This document shows, one piece after another, positions 15,086 through 22,769 of a stretch of DNA of 22,778 nt (its first letter is position 1; each line of letters starts with the position of its first letter). This stretch comes from DALYCO01 sp964535545 (GTDB lineage Bacteria; Patescibacteriota; Minisyncoccia; Phycocordibacterales; UBA9973): the NCBI GenBank assembly GCA_964535545.1, contig CAZHUT010000013.1, positions 1-22,778 of the forward strand, given 5' to 3'. Both the position numbers and the translations under genes were made by a program. Under the pieces are notes generated by a model. That model saw only the letters and a list, made by a program, of their open reading frames with translations. It was not told where the DNA came from and did not search any database.

Positions 15086-15337
15086 ATGGCAGATGAACAA
15101 CATACAACCATAAACGGTCATAGCGTCAAATACAGCGCAGAACATGATAGTCACATGGAACTCGGTCTTAAGTGGCTCCACAACCACCACAGTGAAGCTG
15201 AGGAAATGTTCAAGACGCTTAAAAACGGAGAAGAGCCTGACAAGAAAGGCTACATGAAGTTCACTGCCGATGGATATACATTTCGACTGTACCGAAAATC
15301 TTCAGGCGGTTATGAAGTGAAGTGGCAGCAAGCATAA
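15086..15337 (+). CDS. 83-aa protein of unknown function, first gene of the pheST unit
   Basis: I do not recognise this small soluble protein. It is His-rich near the N-terminus (EHDSHMELGLKWLHNHHSE, about 19-37), then has a helical EEMFKTLKNGEE segment. The second half looks like a small beta sheet: YMKFTADGYTFRLYRKSSGGYEVKW. No signal peptide or membrane helix is present. It precedes pheS by 1 nt and carries the only visible promoter of the unit, so it is expressed together with phenylalanyl-tRNA synthetase. It does not resemble the missing coiled-coil arm of PheS. A helper role for the synthetase is a speculation from position only. Confidence 0.72.
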   Translation: MADEQHTTINGHSVKYSAEHDSHMELGLKWLHNHHSEAEEMFKTLKNGEEPDKKGYMKFTADGYTFRLYRKSSGGYEVKWQQA

Positions 15338-15338
15338 T

Positions 15339-16079
15339 ATGAAACCAGAACAAGGACAATTACATCCCGTAACACTCATGACGAACGACATCGTTCGCAT
15401 TTTTGACAAGCTTGGATTTGAAGTGGCGCAGGGTCCGGAGCTTGAAACTGAATGGTACTGCTTTGATGCGCTTAATGTTTCAAAAGATCATCCGGCTCGC
15501 GATATGCAGGACACATTCTGGATCAAGCAGACTCCTGAGCAGTTGGCAGAATATGCAAAGCAGGATCATAGCGAACGCCCGGTTCTTCGCACGCATGTTA
15601 CTTCAACGACTGCGCGATTTCTCGAAGCGAAAGCACAAGCTGGCACGTATCCATTTGCTTCAGTCTCTGTCGGCAAAGTGTTCCGCAATGAAGCAACTGA
15701 CGCAACGCATGAAATGCAATTTTTCCAGATCGATGGCTGCGCAGTAGGCGAGAATATTACATTGGCGAATTTGAAAGATACGTTATTGAAACTCTACCGA
15801 GGCTTGCTTGGCGAAGATATTGAGATTCAGCTACGACCAAGTTACTTTCCGTTCGTTGAACCAGGCCTTGAAGTCTGGATCAAATTCCGCAACCGTTGGC
15901 TCGAAGTGATGGGTGCAGGCATGATTCATCCGAACGTCCTGCGTAATGCCGGCATCGATCCGGAAAAGTATCAGGGCTTCGCATTCGGCGGCGGCGTTGA
16001 TCGTATCCTCATGGTGAAGTACGACATTGCTGATGTGCGATTGTTTTATCAGGGAGATCTCAGAATTAATCAGTGGTAG
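15339..16079 (+). CDS. pheS: Phenylalanine--tRNA ligase alpha subunit, short form
   Basis: The 246-aa protein is the class II catalytic core of PheS. FDALNVSKDHPARDMQDTF (42-60), motif 2 FRNEATDATHEMQFFQIDG (115-133), the EPGLEV segment (174-179), WLEVMGAGMIHPNVLRNAGI (187-206) and motif 3 GFAFGGGVDRILM (213-225) are all recognisable. The enzyme charges tRNA-Phe with phenylalanine, as an alpha2-beta2 tetramer with PheT. Typical PheS has about 330-350 residues. The missing part is the N-terminal coiled-coil arm that grips tRNA in other bacteria. The start is secure: the upstream gene ends 1 nt before this ATG, and upstream coding bases do not encode an arm. GEDI, near 158, and the rest are normal. 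pheT follows after 1 nt. Confidence 0.95.
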   Translation: MKPEQGQLHPVTLMTNDIVRIFDKLGFEVAQGPELETEWYCFDALNVSKDHPARDMQDTFWIKQTPEQLAEYAKQDHSERPVLRTHVTSTTARFLEAKAQAGTYPFASVSVGKVFRNEATDATHEMQFFQIDGCAVGENITLANLKDTLLKLYRGLLGEDIEIQLRPSYFPFVEPGLEVWIKFRNRWLEVMGAGMIHPNVLRNAGIDPEKYQGFAFGGGVDRILMVKYDIADVRLFYQGDLRINQW

Positions 16080-16080
16080 T

Positions 16081-17889
16081 ATGAAAATTTCTTATAACTG
16101 GCTTAAATGGTACGTCGACGGCGAACTTCCAACTCCAGAAAAGTTGGCAGATCTTTTAACATTCAAGCTCTGCGAAGTGGAAGGAATAGAAAAACTTGCT
16201 GACGGAGATTCTGTGCTTGATCTCAATATTCTTCCAAACCGCGCGCATGATCTGCTCTCGCACCATGGTGTGGCTCGAGAAGTTGCTGGATTACTCGGTT
16301 TGAAATTCAAAGATCCAAGTTCACTTTACAAAACTCCTGCGCAGGAATTACCGACCAAACTTCAGATCAAAATCGAAACAGAAAAATGCCGTCGCTATAT
16401 GGGGCGCATTGTTCGTAACATCAAAGTCGGTCCATCTCCGGAATGGGTGGTGAAGCATCTTGAATCAATTGGTCAACGCTCAATCAACAATATCGTCGAT
16501 GCAACAAACATCGTCATGTTCGACTGTGGTCAGCCATGCCACGCATTTGATCTCAAGAAACTTTCGGGTGAGGTTATTCATATCAGAGAAGCGGGAAGCG
16601 ATCAGGAATTTCCTGTGCTTGGTCAGGACAAGATTGTTGCCAAGCTCAAGGCGACAGATATAGTTATTGCCGATGCTGACAAGGCACTTGCCATTGCCGG
16701 CGTGAAAGGAGGTCTTGATTCGGGTGTTACAAATGACACAACTGAAATTGTTCTTGAGGTGGCAAACTTTCATCCAGTAGCAGTTCGCACGACGGCTCGT
16801 CGCTTGAATTTGCTTTCTGACTCAGCAAAGCGTTTTGAAAATGATCTTTCTCCGGAGCATGCAACATTTGCGATGAAAGAGCTGACTGGCATGCTGCTCG
16901 AAATGTGCCCCGAAGCAGTCTTCGAAGAAATTGTCGACGAGTATCCGGTCAAAGAACAGCCGCGTGCAATTACATTTTCAATTTCAAAAATAAACAAATA
17001 TCTCGGCACATCACTTTCTGAAACTGACATGGTGAAGCTTTTGACGGATTACGGCTATCAGGTTTCCGGAACAGGGGATACCTGCATCCTTGCAGTTCCG
17101 ACATTGCGTCTTGATCTGACCGGCATGCATGACGTTGCAGAAGAAGTGGCTCGGTCGTACGGTCTCGAAAAAATCGAACCGGTTGCTGTCGCGCTTCCAG
17201 AGAAGCCAAAAACAAACGAAACATTTTATAAAGAAAGTGCCGCACGGGCGAAGCTGTTCGCAGAAGGTTACCGCGAAACGATCACGTATGCTTTCCGCAA
17301 GAAAGGTCCGATTGAAGTTGCACGCGGGGTAGGAGACAAAGGAGCACTCCGCACAGATTTGTCTGCAGGATTGAAAGAAGCATATGAGCTCAATCGTTTG
17401 AACGCACCGCTTCTTGGAATTGCGGATCTGAAACTTTTTGAAATTGGTGCCGTTTTTCCAAAAGAAGGAGAAATCATCCATATTGCAATTGCCGACAAAA
17501 AAGGTGTAACGGAAATGACGCTTGATGAATACTGTCAGAAAAATTCTATTACCACTGGAACTTCATATGCAGAATTGCTTCCTGAAAATGCTTCCGATGC
17601 ACGCTACATGCCTTGGAGTCAGTATCCATTTATTTCTCGCGATATTGCCGTTTGGGTTTCGGAAGGGACAACAGCTGAACAGGTTGCTGAAATTATCACA
17701 ACCAATGCCGGGGAGCTTTCAATTCGAACGCCATGGCTGTTCGACACGTTTACCAAGGATGGCAAAACATCATATGCATTCCGTCTTGTATTTCAGTCTA
17801 TGGATAAAACATTAACGGAAGATGATGTTGCTCCGGTTATGACTAAAATCACAGATGCATTAGTTCAAAAAGGCTGGCAGATACGGTAA
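16081..17889 (+). CDS. pheT: Phenylalanine--tRNA ligase beta subunit, short form lacking the EMAP/OB domain
   Basis: Translation most likely starts at 16081 (MKISYNWLKWYVDGELP), the classical PheT beginning, giving 602 aa against about 790-800 in most bacteria. An upstream TTG-type extension would overlap pheS and adds nothing conserved. After the first 36 residues (CEVEGIEK) the sequence jumps straight to VLDLNILPNRAHDLLSHHGV (45-64). The tRNA-binding OB-fold (EMAP-like) domain that normally lies between is therefore absent. The B3/B4 editing-type domain (about 100-285), B5 (about 300-375), a shortened core-like domain and the C-terminal FDX-ACB anticodon-binding domain (about 509-602, ending in RLVFQSMDKTLTEDDV) are present. 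The reduction parallels the armless PheS encoded just upstream. Confidence 0.93.
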   Translation: MKISYNWLKWYVDGELPTPEKLADLLTFKLCEVEGIEKLADGDSVLDLNILPNRAHDLLSHHGVAREVAGLLGLKFKDPSSLYKTPAQELPTKLQIKIETEKCRRYMGRIVRNIKVGPSPEWVVKHLESIGQRSINNIVDATNIVMFDCGQPCHAFDLKKLSGEVIHIREAGSDQEFPVLGQDKIVAKLKATDIVIADADKALAIAGVKGGLDSGVTNDTTEIVLEVANFHPVAVRTTARRLNLLSDSAKRFENDLSPEHATFAMKELTGMLLEMCPEAVFEEIVDEYPVKEQPRAITFSISKINKYLGTSLSETDMVKLLTDYGYQVSGTGDTCILAVPTLRLDLTGMHDVAEEVARSYGLEKIEPVAVALPEKPKTNETFYKESAARAKLFAEGYRETITYAFRKKGPIEVARGVGDKGALRTDLSAGLKEAYELNRLNAPLLGIADLKLFEIGAVFPKEGEIIHIAIADKKGVTEMTLDEYCQKNSITTGTSYAELLPENASDARYMPWSQYPFISRDIAVWVSEGTTAEQVAEIITTNAGELSIRTPWLFDTFTKDGKTSYAFRLVFQSMDKTLTEDDVAPVMTKITDALVQKGWQIR

Positions 17890-17913
17890 TCCACAGTTAA
17901 AATAAGGTTCTTT

Positions 17914-17922
17914 TGCTATACT
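17914..17922 (+). promoter_or_regulatory. Extended -10 promoter of the first fibre gene
   Basis: TGC-TATACT ends 12 nt before the ATG at 17935. The bases between begin TAAGCC. This would give a leader of about 6 nt, too short for a Shine-Dalgarno. Confidence 0.55.
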
Positions 17923-17934
17923 TAAGCCAGTAAT

Positions 17935-20310
17935 ATGAAGTCCTGGCTGAAAGGGAAACCATTCAATTCAAAGTATTTTTACATGGCGATTTCCATCGTT
18001 GCTATCGTTGCCTATGCGATGGTTGTTTCTGCCGCTCAACTCCCAAACGGCACTCCGCCACCAACAGGTGGCTATTTGTCAGGCAATGATTCAATTCTAG
18101 ATCCGGGCTGCGCGCCACAGTCAGCAAACTGCGTAGTTACTCCGTACCTCATCACCACATCAACAACATATAACTGGATCGGAGACGGAGCCGGCCAAAA
18201 TGGCGGTTCAACTGACAACACGGTATTCATCGGTATCGGTGCCGGAGATAATGCAGACAATGCAGATTACTCAAACTTCATCGGTACTGGCGCAGGTTTG
18301 AATGCGACTAATGCAGATCACTCAAACTTCTTTGGACAACTCGCAGGTTGTAACGCAACTGATGCAGACAACGCAAACTTCTTCGGCTACCGCGCTGGAT
18401 GTGGAGCAACCTTTGCAAACAATTCAAATTTCTTCGGAAATTCTTCAGGGGAAGATGCGGTAAACGGCGCATACTCAACGTACTTCGGCGATCATGCTGG
18501 TTTCCAAGCCACTGATGCCGCATATGCAAACTTTCTTGGTGCCCTGGCTGGATATCAGGCGACAAATGCATACAACTCTAACTTCCTTGGTTATCGATCC
18601 GGTTATAGCGCACTCAATGCACATGATTCAAACTTCTTTGGGTATCAGGCCGGCGAAGGTGCTGATAGTGCGCATGACTCAGTGATGATCGGTAACCAGG
18701 CCGGATTCAATGCGCAGGGATTAAGCGACTTTCTCGGTACGACTTCAAATCCGTACGGAATAGGCGGAGGCGCTACATTTATTGGCGCACAAGCTGGATA
18801 TGGAGCGAACTCTGCTCAAGCAACTATTATTGGAACACAGGCTGGATACAAGGCAAATACTGCCTTCGGTTCAACAATCATGGGTTTCATGGCTGGTTAT
18901 AATACAAACTATTCATCACCAAGTGTGGCAAATTTGAGCAACTCGCTTGTTTTGGGAACAGTAGCTGCCCAGAATACATCAAATGTTGATTTCAGTATGA
19001 TTGTGGGTACAGCTTCCGGAAATTCAATCAATGATGTATACGGTACAATGATGATTGGTTCTAACTCCGTCGGGTCCCATGCATCAAGTTTTTACGATTC
19101 CATCCTGATTGGAAATTCTTCAGGAGGCAGTTCCACAGACTTTGTCTCTACTACGGTCATTGGACCCCAGTCAGGGACCAGTGCGCAAAATCTCTTTAAT
19201 GCAATAGTTATTGGATCAAATGCGGGAGATAACCGTGATGCCAACAATACGAAGACAAAAATAATCTATACAAACGCAACCGGGTCTTTTCCTGCGAAGA
19301 GTGCAATTATTGGTAATATTTCAAACACAGGAGCTCGTGTTATTTCTGATAACGGCATAGATACAATTGAAATCTCAAACTTGATGCCTTATTTCACCAT
19401 AGGGGAAACGATTACAGACAATGAAACCGGGGCAACGGCGCAAGTCGTAAGCATGGTGACTGGTACGACTTCAATCCTGATCGGTGACTATACTGATACC
19501 GGCGGATACCAGAATTCAATCGCATTTGGTACTAAGGCAATCAACTCCGCTGACAATCAGTTCATGATTGGCTCAAGTGATTTTCCAATAGACGAGATTA
19601 AAGTTATACAAAGTGGCGGCACGCAGTGTATCATCGATCTTTCGGGTCTCGGTTGTACATCTGATGAACGCATGAAGACCAATATTGAAGACCTGCCGCA
19701 AAATATTTTGGACCTGCTCTCAAGTGTTCGCACCGTAAAATACAACTGGAAATCTCAACCAGAAGGTACCCAGATGATCGGTTTCTTGGCACAAAACCTC
19801 GAAACAAACTTCCCACAAGCAGTAGCCACAGACAAAGATGGCAAAAAATCCGTGTACTATTCACAAATGATCCCAGTTGTTGTTGAAGCAGTCAAAGAAC
19901 TCAATCTCAAAGTGAGCTCAATGCAAAATCTCCTCTCTGGTACTGACCGTACATTTGTGAACCAGTTGGTTGCCTGGTTGGGGGACAAGACAAACGGTCT
20001 CAAGAGTTTATTCGCGGATTCTGTTCATGCAAACAAAGAGTTCTGTCTCGGCGATCGATGCATTACCGAAGCACAGTTCAATCAATTGCTTGATCAGAAC
20101 AATATTCCTGGCGGTGCTCATTATCAGGGACAGCTATCAAGTCCAGATCCAGTTCCAACACCTGAGCCGACACCAAGTCCGGACCAAACTCCTGTGCCTG
20201 AACCAGCACCAGAAGTTACTCCAACACCAGAACCAGTACCTGAGAATCAGCCGACAGAAAGTACCGATGCTGCCCCAAGCGATACTCCAACAACCGAAAA
20301 CAACCAATAA
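17935..20310 (+). CDS. Surface fibre protein with 17-residue repeats and Peptidase_S74 (ICA) domain, copy 1
   Basis: The 791-aa protein has an N-terminal signal peptide or anchor (hydrophobic 14-32, possible cleavage after VSA). The linker contains DPGCAPQSANCVVTP. About 19 tandem 17-residue units follow, with consensus SNFFGxxAGxxATxAxN (18220-19248), probably a repetitive beta structure. A beta-rich neck precedes CTSDERMKTNI, the start of the intramolecular chaperone auto-processing domain. S576 and K581 match the Ser-Lys dyad of phage endosialidase and tail-spike ICA domains, which trimerise the fibre and then cut themselves off. After the ICA come a helical segment, two Cys (CLGDRC) and a Pro/Glu/Thr-rich tail of about 55 residues. 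Self-cleavage would leave a 575-residue fibre. A surface adhesin is the likely role; a phage fibre is less likely. It is a tandem paralogue of the next gene. Confidence 0.85.
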   Translation: MKSWLKGKPFNSKYFYMAISIVAIVAYAMVVSAAQLPNGTPPPTGGYLSGNDSILDPGCAPQSANCVVTPYLITTSTTYNWIGDGAGQNGGSTDNTVFIGIGAGDNADNADYSNFIGTGAGLNATNADHSNFFGQLAGCNATDADNANFFGYRAGCGATFANNSNFFGNSSGEDAVNGAYSTYFGDHAGFQATDAAYANFLGALAGYQATNAYNSNFLGYRSGYSALNAHDSNFFGYQAGEGADSAHDSVMIGNQAGFNAQGLSDFLGTTSNPYGIGGGATFIGAQAGYGANSAQATIIGTQAGYKANTAFGSTIMGFMAGYNTNYSSPSVANLSNSLVLGTVAAQNTSNVDFSMIVGTASGNSINDVYGTMMIGSNSVGSHASSFYDSILIGNSSGGSSTDFVSTTVIGPQSGTSAQNLFNAIVIGSNAGDNRDANNTKTKIIYTNATGSFPAKSAIIGNISNTGARVISDNGIDTIEISNLMPYFTIGETITDNETGATAQVVSMVTGTTSILIGDYTDTGGYQNSIAFGTKAINSADNQFMIGSSDFPIDEIKVIQSGGTQCIIDLSGLGCTSDERMKTNIEDLPQNILDLLSSVRTVKYNWKSQPEGTQMIGFLAQNLETNFPQAVATDKDGKKSVYYSQMIPVVVEAVKELNLKVSSMQNLLSGTDRTFVNQLVAWLGDKTNGLKSLFADSVHANKEFCLGDRCITEAQFNQLLDQNNIPGGAHYQGQLSSPDPVPTPEPTPSPDQTPVPEPAPEVTPTPEPVPENQPTESTDAAPSDTPTTENNQ
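18196..18398 (+). repeat. 203-bp block identical to 20623-20825
   Basis: Every base matches the corresponding block in copy 2 (offset 2427), while the flanks are clearly diverged. It covers repeat units 1 to 3 and half of 4. Confidence 0.9.
18220..19248 (+). repeat. Tandem degenerate 51-bp repeats (17-residue units) in fibre copy 1
   Basis: The units align at a 51-bp period, e.g. SNFFGQLAGCNATDADN and ANFLGALAGYQATNAYN. About 19 units are present, with small insertions after unit 10 (GLSDFLGTTSNPYG) and near unit 13. Conservation is highest in the first nine units and decays toward the C-terminal side. Confidence 0.85.
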
Positions 20311-20334
20311 AATCCCCAGAATACGGTGATTTTT
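20308..20334 (+). terminator. Weak terminator after fibre copy 1
   Basis: TAAAATCCCC (20308-20317) pairs with GGTGATTTT (20325-20333) with one mismatch, followed by T5. It looks like a decayed version of the perfect hairpin after copy 2 and overlaps the stop codon. Confidence 0.5.
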
Positions 20335-20336
20335 GC

Positions 20337-20365
20337 TTGGTGGCCAACTGTCAATTTGGTATAAT
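20337..20365 (+). promoter_or_regulatory. Promoter of fibre copy 2
   Basis: TTGGTG (20337-20342), a 17-nt spacer and a consensus TATAAT (20360-20365) preceded by TGG. The -10 ends 8 nt before the ATG at 20374. Confidence 0.7.
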
Positions 20366-20373
20366 TCAGGCAC

Positions 20374-22746
20374 ATGTCATTCCGCTTCAGCAATAAAAAA
20401 CTACTCAGTTTTTCGATTACACTCCTTTCGATTATCGGATACGGTTTTGTTGTCTTCGCCGCTCAACTCCCAGACGGCACTCCGCCACCAACAGGTGGTT
20501 ATCTTTCAGGTAATGACTCGATCTTAGATCCAGGCTGCGCGCCACAGTCAGCAAACTGCGTAGTTACTCCATATTTTGTAACAACCTCAACTAACTACAC
20601 CTGGATGGGTAATGGAGCTGGTCAAAATGGCGGTTCAACTGACAACACGGTATTCATCGGTATCGGTGCCGGAGATAATGCAGACAATGCAGATTACTCA
20701 AACTTCATCGGTACTGGCGCAGGTTTGAATGCGACTAATGCAGATCACTCAAACTTCTTTGGACAACTCGCAGGTTGTAACGCAACTGATGCAGACAACG
20801 CAAACTTCTTCGGCTACCGCGCTGGTTGTGGCGCAACAGCAGCAAACAATTCTAACTTCTTCGGCAACTCTTCAGGTGAAGATGCGGTGAATGGAGACCA
20901 CGCAACATATTTCGGCGACCATGCTGGATTTCAAGCTACCAATTCATCGTTTGCAAATATGATAGGTGCGCTTGCCGGTTACCAGGCTGCGAATGCATAC
21001 AACTCAAACTTCTTGGGTTATCGAGCGGGATATGGGGCAACAAATGCTAATGACTCAAACTTTTTCGGTTTTCAGGCCGGTGAAGGAGCAGAAAGTGCTG
21101 CCGCGTCACTTTTGGTTGGTTATCAGGCAGGATATAATTTTTCTGGAACATCAGACTTTCTTGGAGCGACTACAAACCAATTTGGAGGAATCGGCAATTC
21201 AACCTTTATTGGTTACAGAAGTGGATATGATGCAAGCGGTGCAGTGCTCTCAACCTTTATGGGTGTTATGTCAGGTTATAATGCGTCAAAGGCATTTGCC
21301 TCGAACTTCGCCGGCTACATGTCTGGCTACCAGGCAACAAATGCATATACTTCAGTTTTTTTTGGTAATCTTGCTGGCGCGAATGCCACAAATGCGTCGC
21401 GATCGATTTTCATTGGTAACCAATCTGGTTCAAATGGCACAGATTCATATGAATCAATATTTATTGGACCGTCTGCGGGTAAGAATGTAAGTAATGGTCC
21501 ATTCAGTGTATATTTAGGTTATGATTCAGGATCCGGTGCAACCAATGCATGGAACTCTGTCTTTGTTGGGCACAATGCCGGTTGGGGAGCAGTAGAATCT
21601 CGCAATGCAATTTACATTGGTCCAAATGCGGGTATCGGTGATAGCAATGTGAATACTGCAGGAACTGTTACTTATAATAACGCCTCAGGATCATTTCAAG
21701 TAGGAGAAATTATCCATGATCTAAACACTGCAGGATCATTTTACATCTTTGCAGATTCAGGTTCAGTACTTCAGGTTGACGGAACAGATCCTGGTAACAT
21801 TAATCCTGGAGATCAGATTCAGGGCGGAGCGTCGGGTGTAACTGCAACGGTAGTTTCGACTACCGTTGGAACCTACTCGATCGTTATTGGTGAAGATTCA
21901 CACACAAATGGTTTCAGTAACAGTATTGTTCTTGGATCAAACGCAGCTAATTCAGCTTCAAATGAAATTATGATCGGTTCACCGACGTCTCCAATTAACA
22001 CGCTTGTCTTGCAAGGAGCAGGTAATACCTGTCTTTTGAATGTTACTATCCCAAGCCCTGCATGTTCTTCCGACGAGCGTTTGAAGACAAACATCACTGA
22101 CCTTGAAGGAAGTGTTCTTGATGCCCTCATGAAAGTTCGAACCGTCAGATACAATTGGAAAAATTTTCCGGATACTCCACAGGCCATCGGTTTTATCGCA
22201 CAAGATCTTCAGAATTATTTCCCTGAGATGGTCAGCGAAGCGCCAAATGGATATCTCACAGTTTCGTATGGCGGCATGACACCAATACTCACGGAAGCAA
22301 TTCGTGAATTAAATGTGAAAGTAACAAGTATTCAAGACTTGCAAAATGCAACTGATCGCACATTTATCCAAAACCTCATTGCATGGCTCGGCGATCAGTC
22401 GAACGGCATCGGAGATTTCTTTGCTCATCGCGGCCGATTCCAGGACGCAGTTTGTGTTGGTGATACATGTGTAACCGAAGCACAGCTCAAGCAGTTGCTT
22501 GGTCAAGACAACAATATCGGCAGTCAGGGACAATTGTCATCGCCGACACCGACGCCAAATCCAACACCGGATCCAACTCCAACACCAAGTCCGACAACTG
22601 ATATACCTTCAACTGATGGAACGGGTACAGATACTCCGCCTCAAACTGATGTAACTCCTGTTGATACGAGTCCATCTGAAACTCCGACAGAAACACCGCA
22701 GCCTGATCCAGTACCAGACACAGGCACAAATCAAGAAGCTCAATAA
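20374..22746 (+). CDS. Surface fibre protein with 17-residue repeats and Peptidase_S74 (ICA) domain, copy 2
   Basis: The 790-aa protein repeats the architecture of copy 1: signal peptide or anchor (9-34, possible cleavage after VFA), the same DPGCAPQSANCVVTP linker, about 19 units of the 17-residue repeat (20647-21657), and a beta-rich neck with Cys just before the cut site. The ICA domain starts at CSSDERLKTNI with S566 and K571 as the predicted Ser-Lys dyad. A CVGDTC pair and a Pro/Thr/Asp-rich tail end the protein. Later repeats (from about unit 11) differ strongly from copy 1, whereas units 1-4 are almost identical at DNA level. The two proteins may form hetero- or homotrimers or be alternatives for different targets; the sequence does not decide. 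A consensus promoter lies directly upstream, so this copy can be expressed on its own. Confidence 0.85.
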   Translation: MSFRFSNKKLLSFSITLLSIIGYGFVVFAAQLPDGTPPPTGGYLSGNDSILDPGCAPQSANCVVTPYFVTTSTNYTWMGNGAGQNGGSTDNTVFIGIGAGDNADNADYSNFIGTGAGLNATNADHSNFFGQLAGCNATDADNANFFGYRAGCGATAANNSNFFGNSSGEDAVNGDHATYFGDHAGFQATNSSFANMIGALAGYQAANAYNSNFLGYRAGYGATNANDSNFFGFQAGEGAESAAASLLVGYQAGYNFSGTSDFLGATTNQFGGIGNSTFIGYRSGYDASGAVLSTFMGVMSGYNASKAFASNFAGYMSGYQATNAYTSVFFGNLAGANATNASRSIFIGNQSGSNGTDSYESIFIGPSAGKNVSNGPFSVYLGYDSGSGATNAWNSVFVGHNAGWGAVESRNAIYIGPNAGIGDSNVNTAGTVTYNNASGSFQVGEIIHDLNTAGSFYIFADSGSVLQVDGTDPGNINPGDQIQGGASGVTATVVSTTVGTYSIVIGEDSHTNGFSNSIVLGSNAANSASNEIMIGSPTSPINTLVLQGAGNTCLLNVTIPSPACSSDERLKTNITDLEGSVLDALMKVRTVRYNWKNFPDTPQAIGFIAQDLQNYFPEMVSEAPNGYLTVSYGGMTPILTEAIRELNVKVTSIQDLQNATDRTFIQNLIAWLGDQSNGIGDFFAHRGRFQDAVCVGDTCVTEAQLKQLLGQDNNIGSQGQLSSPTPTPNPTPDPTPTPSPTTDIPSTDGTGTDTPPQTDVTPVDTSPSETPTETPQPDPVPDTGTNQEAQ
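20623..20825 (+). repeat. 203-bp block identical to 18196-18398
   Basis: This is the second copy of the identical block. It starts after a C/T difference and ends at an A/T difference in the Gly-Cys codon pair. Confidence 0.9.
20647..21657 (+). repeat. Tandem degenerate 51-bp repeats (17-residue units) in fibre copy 2
   Basis: About 19 units in the same register as copy 1, for example SNFAGYMSGYQATNAYT and SVYLGYDSGSGATNAWN. The insertion after unit 10 (SGTSDFLGATTNQFGG) is at the same place as in copy 1. Confidence 0.85.
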
Positions 22747-22769
22747 AATCCCCAATTATGGGGATTTTA
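22744..22769 (+). terminator. Terminator-like hairpin after fibre copy 2
   Basis: TAAAATCCCC (22744-22753) pairs perfectly with GGGGATTTTA (22760-22769) around loop AATTAT. The stop codon is part of the stem. Only four T follow the GC part, so strength is moderate. Confidence 0.7.

Noticed and set aside
15086..15337. 83-aa gene as a split-off N-terminal arm of PheS
   Set aside because: The PheS arm is a long coiled coil. This protein is His-rich with a beta-type second half and no heptad pattern.
16027..16080. Upstream start for pheT inside the end of pheS
   Set aside because: It would add 18 residues with no PheT similarity. MKISYNWLK at 16081 is the conserved start, 1 nt after the pheS stop.
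18220..19248. YadA/Hep_Hag-type head repeats
   Set aside because: The spacing of the Phe-Gly and Ala-Gly positions is 17 residues, not the roughly 14 of YadA-like heads. A related fold is possible, but the family assignment is not supported.
18220..21657. CRISPR-like array because of regular 51-bp spacing
   Set aside because: The repeats are degenerate, contiguous and in frame, encoding a 17-residue protein repeat. There are no unique spacers between identical repeats.
17935..22746. Prophage tail-fibre module
   Set aside because: The S74 domain is common in phage fibres, but both proteins have signal peptides and there are no capsid, tail, integrase or terminase genes in the window.
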